Assembly: GCF_004119455.1 (NCBI RefSeq)
Contig: NZ_NRQT01000006.1
Location: 124,001 to 188,000 of the forward strand
Direction of reading: 5' to 3'
DNA from: Chryseobacterium sp. CH25
GTDB lineage: Bacteria; Bacteroidota; Bacteroidia; Flavobacteriales; Weeksellaceae
Length of the DNA: 64,000 nucleotides
Translations under genes and position numbers: made by a program
Shown: positions 39,755 to 46,219 of the stretch, piece after piece
Position numbering within the stretch: position 1 is the stretch's first letter
Layout: the number at the start of each line of letters is the position of its first letter
Notes under the pieces: model-generated
What the model was told of the DNA's origin: nothing
Seen by the model: only the letters and a program-made list of their open reading frames with translations
The model's database searches: none

Positions 39755-40262
39755 TTTTTTTAATTACTTTTTTCTTTGACTTTTTTGGCATTTTTGCTTT
39801 GACAAATTTTTCTCTGTTTTTCAGAAAATCAATCATACTCTGTCCGTAGGCAAAGCTTTTGGCTTTTTTCAATGGCTCTATTGCTTTCTTATAGTCTAAC
39901 CTGATTTCGAAAAGCAAAGACTGTTGAATAAGAATTCTGCATTTATCAATTCCTTTTATTTTCATAGCATATTCAATCAGTTTTTCTGCTTCTTCGAGAT
40001 CCTCATTATCCAGTAGGCATTTGATATAAAATTGAGGAACATTCAGATTGGCAATATTACACTGCATAGCTTCTTCAAAATAGAGTTTGGCTTTTTCATA
40101 GTCTGTTAGAATTTCACTATAAATCCTCCCCATCAGGCAAAGGCTGTCTGCGTCTTCGGGATCGTAAGACAAAGCATAATTCAATGCCTCCAGGCAATCT
40201 GGAAGGCTATATGGATAATTATCCAGAGCCTCAAAATAGTATTTATTTTTAGTTAAGGTCAC
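39738..40262 (-). CDS. TPR repeat protein, last gene of the RtcB-PrfH operon
   Basis: A 174-residue soluble protein with about three tetratricopeptide repeats (NYALSYDPEDADSLCLMGRIYSE, then DYEKAKLYFEEAM and DYKKAIEPLKKA) and a very Lys-rich C-terminal tail (about 155-174) suited to RNA or ribosome contact. Its start overlaps the end of prfH by 14 bases, so the two are translationally coupled. Function unknown; a scaffold or adaptor for the rescue proteins is a guess from context. Confidence 0.82.
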   Translation of the reverse strand: MTLTKNKYYFEALDNYPYSLPDCLEALNYALSYDPEDADSLCLMGRIYSEILTDYEKAKLYFEEAMQCNIANLNVPQFYIKCLLDNEDLEEAEKLIEYAMKIKGIDKCRILIQQSLLFEIRLDYKKAIEPLKKAKSFAYGQSMIDFLKNREKFVKAKMPKKSKKKVIKKKKETK

Positions 40263-40947
40263 TGCTGTAGTTTTTTAGGTTGTGTTTAAGGATATTCCTT
40301 TGTTTTTTGAAGGATTTATCCTGATAATTATTTTTAAAATCTGTTCCGGAAAATGTACGGACCGGATTTCCGCGTTCTACCTGAAGATGATGGTTCCAGG
40401 TTTCCTTCATTCGGTTTTCCAATTGCTGAATATAAGATCCCATAACCTTTTCTTTTAGTCTGGTAATGGATAGCTTTTTATTACTCAATTGCGATCGTGT
40501 ATCCTGTACAAATACGGATTCATTGGTTGGAATATGGGTTGCCCGAACGGCCGTATTTACTTTATTAACGTTCTGCCCACCGCTTCCCTGACTCCTGGAG
40601 GTCTGAAACCTGATATCTTTTTCATTGAAATTAACTGTTTCCAGATTTTCCAATTCAAAGATTCCGATAAACCACTTACTTCTTTTATGCAGTTTTCTAA
40701 ACGTACTCTTCCCTTCCCAGCAGATGGTTCCCAACCATGTTTTTAAAAATTCGTTGGTATTCTTTCCTTTTAAAAGCACGGTTACTGATTTCACAGTCAT
40801 ATTGACATCTCCGTTTTCACGGTGGATAATCTCGTAATCTATATTATTTTGGTTGAGTTCTTCGAGAAAGGTTTTTAATACCTTGGATACTACCCATTGG
40901 CATTCTAAGGGACCTCTTCCTGAAGTGATCTGTATTAATTTTTCCAT
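40249..40947 (-). CDS. prfH: peptide chain release factor homologue PrfH
   Basis: From the ATG at 40947 (MEKLIQITSGRGP) this is a 232-residue class I release factor relative. It keeps the peptidyl-hydrolase motif GGQ in [16 protein letters not shown] and the PrfH-type GTICWEGKSTFRKLHKRSKWFIG, but lacks RF domain 1 and the stop-codon-reading motifs of RF1/RF2. PrfH is known to act with an RtcB ligase partner: it releases peptide from ribosomes cut in the 16S decoding centre so the nick can be sealed. Here it follows the nucleotidyltransferase by 2 bases and overlaps the TPR gene by 14. Confidence 0.93.
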   Translation of the reverse strand: MEKLIQITSGRGPLECQWVVSKVLKTFLEELNQNNIDYEIIHRENGDVNMTVKSVTVLLKGKNTNEFLKTWLGTICWEGKSTFRKLHKRSKWFIGIFELENLETVNFNEKDIRFQTSRSQGSGGQNVNKVNTAVRATHIPTNESVFVQDTRSQLSNKKLSITRLKEKVMGSYIQQLENRMKETWNHHLQVERGNPVRTFSGTDFKNNYQDKSFKKQRNILKHNLKNYSSDLN

Positions 40948-40949
40948 TG

Positions 40950-41495
40950 TTATTTTGGCATTTTGCTTAATAAGGGATGTCCAACAGGATCTGTTCCCTT
41001 CTGTAATAATTCTTTTGCAGCCATTACTGCCCAGCATTTATCGCTGGAATGAATATTTCTGTAGAATGAAAGTAAAAGATCAGGTTTTACCACCGTAAAT
41101 CCATTAACTTCAACTGTTTCAAGATCGTTTTTCTCAAAGAAATCGATGGTGATTCTGTGATACTTTTCATTTTCTAATTCTACTGTTTTTTCATAGCGTC
41201 TGAAGTTCTCTTCGCTTGGAAGATGGTCATAACGGGTCCAGACTTTCTGAAACCCTTCCTGTTGAAGGATGATGATTACTTCAGCTACGTTTTCTTTCTT
41301 TACAAAGACATCAATATCCTTGTGGTCATGGGCGTGTTTGTATTCTGTATGCCCTGTTTCTGACATGAAATGCCATGCCCATCCGCCGGACATGATGACT
41401 TTATCTTTTAATTTTTTCAATATTTCAAGTCCTAACCGGATTCTGAATTCCGGCCAGAGTTCTCCATATCTTTTTATATTATGAGGTGCTCCCAT
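40950..41495 (-). CDS. nucleotidyltransferase-fold protein in the RtcB-PrfH operon
   Basis: A 181-residue soluble protein of the minimal nucleotidyltransferase superfamily: MSGGWAWHFM (GG at 37-38), KDIDVFV giving Asp60 and Asp62, and RITIDFF giving Asp118, a complete-looking metal-binding triad. This resembles the AbiEii/aminoglycoside-type group, which add nucleotides or NMP groups to proteins, RNA or small molecules. It is set between RtcB and PrfH, 2 bases before prfH, so a role in RNA end repair or regulation of the rescue machinery is an inference. Substrate unknown. Confidence 0.8.
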   Translation of the reverse strand: MGAPHNIKRYGELWPEFRIRLGLEILKKLKDKVIMSGGWAWHFMSETGHTEYKHAHDHKDIDVFVKKENVAEVIIILQQEGFQKVWTRYDHLPSEENFRRYEKTVELENEKYHRITIDFFEKNDLETVEVNGFTVVKPDLLLSFYRNIHSSDKCWAVMAAKELLQKGTDPVGHPLLSKMPK

Positions 41496-41545
41496 TTTTT
41501 TGTTTTTTGTGGTTTGTATCCGTCTCCTGCAAATTTCTGAAGAAG

Positions 41546-41577
41546 GAAGAATCTCCTTTTATATAGCAAGATTCTTC
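41546..41577. repeat. inverted repeat in rtcB-nucleotidyltransferase spacer
   Basis: GAAGAATCT (41546-41554) and AGATTCTTC (41569-41577), a 9-bp perfect inverted repeat with a 14-base spacer. The phrase with TTCGCTTCG and CAGAATGAC beside it resembles dispersed intergenic repeats I associate with Chryseobacterium genomes, but only one copy is in the window. Confidence 0.45.
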
Positions 41578-41621
41578 GCTTCGTTTTGAAACTGTATTCA
41601 GAATGACCGAGTTTTATTATT

Positions 41622-41702
41622 AGCCCCGATTGCAGCAATTGTCTGAGCTCATTTTTCTTTTCCAAAAAGAAAAATAGCGAGTGCGGAAAGCGGGATTAAG
41701 CT
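41622..41702 (+). ncRNA. candidate structured RNA element (Flavo-1-like)
   Basis: On the plus strand AGC-CCCG (41622-41628) can pair with CGGG-ATTA-AGCT (41691-41702; AGC with GCT and CCCG with CGGG around a bulge). Inside, CTC-ATTTTTCTTTT (41648-41661) pairs with AAAAGAAAAAT...GAG (41665-41681), forming a long hairpin with an AGC bulge. The ends AGCCCCGAT and GCGGAAAGCGGGATTAAGCTCCT resemble, from memory, the Flavo-1 RNA motif. It lies antisense to the operon, in the 223-base gap between rtcB and the nucleotidyltransferase gene. If the element is used from the minus strand it would be part of the operon mRNA. Confidence 0.5.
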
Positions 41703-41718
41703 CCTAAAAATGAACTGG

Positions 41719-43109
41719 CTATCGGTCCATCCTCACAATTCTCGGCTGGAATGTTCCCAGAATATCCACCAGTTCGCTTTGTGCATTCATAACTTCATGA
41801 ATATCTTTATACGCCATTGGTGCTTCTTCTGTATTTCCACCCATCAGCGTAACATCTTTAAGCTTTAATTCTTTTTTAATATCATTCTGAGTGAAAAGGC
41901 TTCTGCATTCTCCTCTTGAGTGTGCTCTTCCTGCGCCGTGAGAAGCTGAGTTCAGTGAATCCGGATTTCCTTTACCGCGAACGATAAATCCTTTAGCAGT
42001 CATAGATCCCGGAATCATTCCCAATTCGTTTTCATTGGCAGGAGTAGCTCCTTTTCTGTGGACAATTACTTCTTTTCCGTTGTGAATTTCTTTCCACGCG
42101 AAATTGTGATGGTTCTCAATTCTTGCTTTCACTCTTCCGCCTACTGCTTTTACCAGTCTTCTGTGAATATCATCATGACAGACTGAAGCATAATCGCCCG
42201 CAAGGTTCATTGCAGTCCAATATTCCAAACCAAGATGAGTACTCAAATCCAACCAGGCGAATTGTTGCGCTTCTTTAGGCAATGGACATTGTTCTACTGC
42301 TACTCTTGAATAATATTGAGCGATTTCAGCTCCTAATCCTCTTGAGCCGCTGTGTGACAGAATCCCAAGGTATTTTCCTTTTGGTAAGCCGATTTGTTCA
42401 TCTTCTTCAGTGATTTCTACTTCTCCAAATTCTACAAAGTGATTTCCACCTCCTGAAGACCCCATTTGTTTGATGGCTTTTCCTTTTAATCTTCTTAAAA
42501 TAGGAATCAGATCAAAGGTATCTCTCTCGAAGATTTCGTGATCTACATGAGATTTATGAGTCTCATACATTCCAAATTTTGTATGTTCAGCAAGGGCTTT
42601 TTCATATTTATCCCTTGCTCCGTTCAGATATGAAACGGGTGTATCCAAAATACTCAGGCTCATTCTACAGCCGATATCCATTCCTACTCCGTAAGGAATT
42701 ACTGCGTTTTCTACAGCCAACACTCCTCGATCGGAAGACCATAGCCGCTATGAGCGTCTGGCATTAATGCACCCTGAACAGAAACCGGAAGTTTCAATGC
42801 CGTGTACAACTGATTTTTCGCTTCTTCTGAGATATTATTTCCGAAGATCTGAAAGTCTGCACGCTGCGAATTCAGCATCCTTTTTTCTGTTTTTTTGGAT
42901 GAAAGTAAAGTTTCTGCAATCTGTCCGAAGGTCAAATCTTTCTCGAATTGCTCCGGGTTAATCAGAATTTCTTTTAAAAGAGATTTCACATAATGGATAT
43001 TTTTAGTTGCGAAATTTCTCTTCATTACTTCCAAGGCTACGTTTACGCTTTGATTATTTGGATAGCCCAGTTTTAATATATCTTTTCCTTTTAGTTTTAA
43101 ATTTCCCAT
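41719..43109 (-). pseudogene. rtcB: RtcB family RNA ligase, one frameshift (probably sequence error)
   Basis: RtcB joins RNA ends bearing 2',3'-cyclic phosphate or 3'-phosphate to 5'-OH using GTP and metal ions. Start at 43109 (MGNLKLKGKDIL). The frame breaks near 42728; one extra base (GG for G on the coding strand) gives HSGYGLPIGGVLAVENAV and a 463-residue protein. Metal and GTP sites are present: GVGMDIGCRM, SSGGGNHFVEFGE, LSHSGSRGLG, and the guanylylated His in SASHGAGRAHSRGE. It follows the 249-residue unknown gene by 11 bases. Pairing with PrfH places it in the ribosome-repair group of RtcB rather than the general tRNA-repair one. Confidence 0.93.
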
Positions 43110-43120
43110 TGTTTTTGTTT

Positions 43121-43867
43121 TTAAATAAAGGACGCATCGTCCAAAAAACTTTCTGCAATCTCTGTTGCAGACATTGCGCAGGTAACATATTTCCTGCTTT
43201 TGATAAGATCTGTTTCGTATTCCATTTTCCATGGATTAGATTTTCCGTGTATTTTCTTCTGAAGAATTCCTACTATTTTATGCTGTCCCAAATATGCATC
43301 CAACTCAGCCTGTTCTTTCTCAAGTTCAGCATCTATTGGTTTGTGATGGGTAATCATATGCGGTCTTGTCCTCAGGGTAAATCTCCACGGTTCAGTAAAT
43401 TCGTAGTAAGTTTCATTGCATTTCCGGAAGGGACAGTATTCTTCCTTTTTCAGGAAATATTGTCTTTCTCTTGGAGTAAGCCCAAATTTCGGACTGCTCC
43501 AGGAGTATGAAGAAACACGATTGAGTTTTTGTTCTCTTTCTACGTATATCCTTCGGCCAAATTTTCTTTTCTTTTTTAAAAACTGGCGGCTTCCTGAATA
43601 CATATACGTATTGATTTTCTTCAAAATTCCTTCAAAGAATTCTCCATCACTGCTCCGCATCACATCATCCCTTACGACAAAGAATCTTACGAATCCTAAT
43701 TGATAGGGATTTTCAAGGGGTATTAATGGAAGGTTTCTTAAGATATCCGAAACTTCTTTACTACGTTTATACTTTTTTCTTATCTGTTTTTCTACATCTT
43801 TTTTTATTGTTCTTTTTCTGCTTCTCAGGCTTCTCAGCCGATAAAACAGAAGGTTATCATTTTCCAT
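43121..43867 (-). CDS. unknown basic protein, first gene of the RtcB-PrfH operon
   Basis: A 248-residue protein from the ATG at 43867 (MENDNLLFYRLRSLR); a GTG at 43876 would add three residues. No domain is recognised and there is no signal peptide or membrane segment. The N-terminal third is strongly basic (LRSRKRTIKKDVEKQIRKK), a second basic patch is FLKKKRKFGRRIYVER, and EYCPFRKCNE has two Cys. The charge suggests nucleic-acid or ribosome binding. It is 11 bases upstream of rtcB, so cotranscribed. Confidence 0.78.
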   Translation of the reverse strand: MENDNLLFYRLRSLRSRKRTIKKDVEKQIRKKYKRSKEVSDILRNLPLIPLENPYQLGFVRFFVVRDDVMRSSDGEFFEGILKKINTYMYSGSRQFLKKKRKFGRRIYVEREQKLNRVSSYSWSSPKFGLTPRERQYFLKKEEYCPFRKCNETYYEFTEPWRFTLRTRPHMITHHKPIDAELEKEQAELDAYLGQHKIVGILQKKIHGKSNPWKMEYETDLIKSRKYVTCAMSATEIAESFLDDASFI

Positions 43868-43932
43868 GTAAGACACAAGATATCAGATACAAAACCTGTA
43901 ATACAGGATTTGCATTTAATCTATTTTCTTAT

Positions 43933-43952
43933 TCAACTAAAATATTAGTTGA
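43933..43952. promoter_or_regulatory. palindrome upstream of the RNA-repair operon
   Basis: TCAACTAA (43933-43940), spacer AATA, TTAGTTGA (43945-43952): a perfect 8-bp inverted repeat 66 bases before the first gene of the operon. It may be an operator or a leader hairpin. No binding protein identified. Confidence 0.45.
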
Positions 43953-44066
43953 TTGAATTAATAATGATGAACAGGTATAGTTTTTGGGTATAAAACCTCA
44001 ACTATTTTGTTCCTAAAAACACTTAAAAAGATTCCGGGGAAACGTGAGTTTGAAATATTGCGCAAT

Positions 44067-44098
44067 AAAAACCCGAAATCTCTACGACTTCGGGTTTT
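44067..44098 (-). terminator. leader terminator (attenuator) of the RNA-repair operon
   Basis: On the minus strand AAAACCCGAA (44098 to 44089) pairs with TTCGGGTTTT (44077 to 44068), loop 11 bases, then T5-A-TT. It ends no annotated gene: it lies 22 bases after the leader ORF stop and 200 bases before the first operon gene. Its 5' arm can instead pair with the leader ORF (see the attenuator finding). Confidence 0.75.
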
Positions 44099-44120
44099 GA
44101 TATTGTATTGTACTATTATT

Positions 44121-44198
44121 CTAAGAGTGTACCAAACCGCGAAGCCTTACCACCATAAGGGGTAATCCAACTGTAGAATTCTGATTAGTTCTGAACAT
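44121..44198 (-). CDS. 25-residue leader ORF before the RNA-repair operon
   Basis: ATG at 44196-44198 to TAG at 44121-44123, encoding 25 residues that start MFRTNQNSTVGL and end GLVHS. The start is about 35 bases from the predicted transcription start. The codons CTT CGC GGT TTG (within 44133-44146) form the segment able to pair with the terminator's 5' arm, a layout used by translation-coupled attenuators. Whether the peptide is made is not known; too short for ordinary gene calling. Confidence 0.5.
   Translation of the reverse strand: MFRTNQNSTVGLPLMVVRLRGLVHS
44134..44146 (-). promoter_or_regulatory. candidate antiterminator segment
   Basis: On the minus strand GGCTTCGCGGTTT (44146 to 44134) is complementary to AAACCCGAAGTC (44097 to 44086), giving 12 pairs with one bulged C and one G-U. 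That is longer than the 10-bp terminator stem, so the two folds compete. Pairing checked base by base from the sequence. Confidence 0.6.
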
Positions 44199-44239
44199 TG
44201 CTTCGTTGTTTTTAAATGGTTAAACTTGATTTTCAGGTG

Positions 44240-44269
44240 CAAATATAGAATTATTTTTTTAATCATCAA
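44240..44269 (-). promoter_or_regulatory. Bacteroidota-type promoter of the leader/RNA-repair operon
   Basis: On the minus strand TTG (44269-44267), 19-base spacer, then TATATTTG (44247-44240), a full match to the Bacteroidota sigma consensus. Spacing is the same as for the promoter of the SAM riboswitch in this window. The transcription start is expected near 44233. Confidence 0.75.
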
Positions 44270-44304
44270 TTATTTAAATCTTATTTTTGTGAAAAAAGAG
44301 TTTT

Positions 44305-45147
44305 ATGCATAGATTTTTATTGGCCTTAGTTCCATTACTTTTCATAAGTTGTAAGAAAGAGGAACCTGTAAAAAAAGAAGAGGTAAAAGTAGTAGAGAAA
44401 GGCTGTTTTTCTTCTCATTTCATGGAAAAAATTCTGGATTTGGAAGAAATGAAAGAACAGGCTAAGTTTCTCGAATCAGTGACCAAAGAGAAAGGTAGGA
44501 TCGGTTTTCTTGTAGACAGTACGAAAGTAAATAATGGCTGGGATTATTCTATTTCTGCAGGCTATAATGGTCCGGATCGTTTTGAAACCTATCATATTTT
44601 TCATGCTTCAAGTAATCAGTGTAATACTTTGACCATTTTAGATCCTCCGTCGGGAGAATATATTTCTCTGGAGGAATGGAGAAAAAATAAAGATACCCCC
44701 GCCCCAATGGAATCGTTATTAAAAATTGGGCTTTATAGCTTACCTATTGAAAGCCTTCCTCAGGTAGATGTAAAGTTTATAGAAACAGATTTTACGGTGG
44801 AAGGTTCAGAAAAGTACAGCTGTGGAGAACCCACATTCCGATATTTTCCTTTAGCACGCTATAAGAATGTTGAACTGATTCTTGTCCCTATGGATTGTGG
44901 AGATTTTGATTACCGATATTATCTGCTTACCGTAGTGAATAACAGCATCATTGGTGAAGCCTATGTAGAAGGCATTTGGTTTGATCCCGGAAAGGATGAT
45001 AAAAAGGAGGAATTCAGCAGTTATGAAATCAATAAAGCAGGAGAAATCACCGTGACAACAGATTATAAGATTGATGGAAATAGTCAAAAGATAATGAAAA
45101 CACATTATCAGATTATGGATGATGGTAAAATCGTTCAGAAAAAATAA
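44305..45147 (+). CDS. hypothetical lipoprotein
   Basis: A 280-residue lipoprotein (signal peptide, lipobox LFISCKKEEP) with a Lys/Glu-rich linker. No recognised domain. The protein has several acidic segments and ends in a beta-rich part (DYKIDGNSQKIMKTHYQIMDDGK). Monocistronic: its promoter region faces the RNA-repair operon leader and a bidirectional terminator follows. A TATTTTTG at 44282-44289 could be a -7 element, but no TTG is at a proper distance. Confidence 0.75.
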   Translation: MHRFLLALVPLLFISCKKEEPVKKEEVKVVEKGCFSSHFMEKILDLEEMKEQAKFLESVTKEKGRIGFLVDSTKVNNGWDYSISAGYNGPDRFETYHIFHASSNQCNTLTILDPPSGEYISLEEWRKNKDTPAPMESLLKIGLYSLPIESLPQVDVKFIETDFTVEGSEKYSCGEPTFRYFPLARYKNVELILVPMDCGDFDYRYYLLTVVNNSIIGEAYVEGIWFDPGKDDKKEEFSSYEINKAGEITVTTDYKIDGNSQKIMKTHYQIMDDGKIVQKK

Positions 45148-45149
45148 AA

Positions 45150-45184
45150 TAAAAGCTGTTTCAATTTTTGAAACAGCTTTTATT
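45150..45184. terminator. bidirectional terminator
   Basis: Stem AAAAGCTGTTTCAA (45151-45164) with TTGAAACAGCTTTT (45168-45181), flanked by A- and T-runs. It serves the lipoprotein gene and the convergent M28 peptidase gene. Confidence 0.92.
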
Positions 45185-45188
45185 TTTT

Positions 45189-46175
45189 TCACTTGAGGTG
45201 AATAATGCTTAGAAAAATAGCATCAATAACTTTTGTCATCCGTTTGATATCCAATGTTTCTAAAGTATCTGTAGTTTTGTGATAATTTTTGTTTCTAAAG
45301 AAAGAAGTATCTGTAATCATGAGTGCTGGAAAATCGAACTTCCAATAATTCAAATGATCGGAATAGTCTACACCGCCAACAAATTTCGGGGCTGGAAATG
45401 TTTCTGCTTTTATCTGATTTGAATCTTTGAAATGATCTATAAAGTTTCCTACGAACGGCCCTGCTCCACTAAACTTTTTCACCAGAGTAATGAAATCACC
45501 TTTGTCCCCGTAAATCCATGAAAGAGCACCTACAGGAAAATCCTGGGATCCTTTTTCATCTTTAAAATAACCAATCATTTCTACACTGGCCATTCCATAG
45601 ACGTTAATATTGTTATCTTTTAAATATTTTGCATGAACATAGCTGCCCATATTTTCTGTTCTGAAATAGGGTGGTTCTTCTAATGTATAGGCCACAAGAT
45701 CTACTCTATACTTAAGTTTTTGATTTTGAAGCATTCTTGCCAGTTCTAAAAGTGCTGTGACTCCGGTTGCATTATCATCTGCACCCTGTTGATCTCCACA
45801 AACATCATAATGAGCTCCTATGATGATTCTTTTGCTGTTTCCCGTACCAAAGGAACATATTACATTCTTATAGACCTGTCCATTTACTGTATATTCCTGA
45901 AACGCTGTACTGTCGGCATAAGTCAAGAAAGTTTGGTGAATATAGTCTGCAACAGTATTTAATTGATCTATATTTTTATGATTCCGGAATTGTGGAGTTT
46001 GGGTAAGTATTACCAGATGTTTCTTAACCTGTGAGCTGTCTGCAGGGACAGGAGAAACTTGTGCTGTCTGCTCCTTTTTCCCTCCTGAAAAGAGTAATAT
46101 CGTACCTATAAAGAGAAAGCCTACCAAGAAAATCAGCTTTTTCTTGGTAGGCTTTACTATATTTTTTAAACCCAT
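45189..46175 (-). CDS. M28 family zinc aminopeptidase
   Basis: From the ATG at 46175 (MGLKNIVKPTKKK) this is a 328-residue membrane-anchored or exported peptidase (one hydrophobic segment about 14-31). The M28 metal ligands are seen as IGAHYDVCGDQQGADDNATGV, TLEEPPYF, VEMIGYF and SDHLNYWKFDFPALMITDTSF with NYHKTTDTLE. These enzymes remove N-terminal residues from peptides. A longer frame from 46259 overlaps the mutase and is less likely. It lies 45 bases after the mutase stop. Confidence 0.9.
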   Translation of the reverse strand: MGLKNIVKPTKKKLIFLVGFLFIGTILLFSGGKKEQTAQVSPVPADSSQVKKHLVILTQTPQFRNHKNIDQLNTVADYIHQTFLTYADSTAFQEYTVNGQVYKNVICSFGTGNSKRIIIGAHYDVCGDQQGADDNATGVTALLELARMLQNQKLKYRVDLVAYTLEEPPYFRTENMGSYVHAKYLKDNNINVYGMASVEMIGYFKDEKGSQDFPVGALSWIYGDKGDFITLVKKFSGAGPFVGNFIDHFKDSNQIKAETFPAPKFVGGVDYSDHLNYWKFDFPALMITDTSFFRNKNYHKTTDTLETLDIKRMTKVIDAIFLSIIHLK

Positions 46176-46219
46176 AGATGTGCTTTTAATTTCTATATGA
46201 AAATTAAAGCTTTTTGGGA

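Noticed and set aside
41474..41665. 63-codon open frame in the rtcB-nucleotidyltransferase gap
   Set aside because: It overlaps the nucleotidyltransferase start and covers the inverted repeat and structured element; composition shows no protein character.
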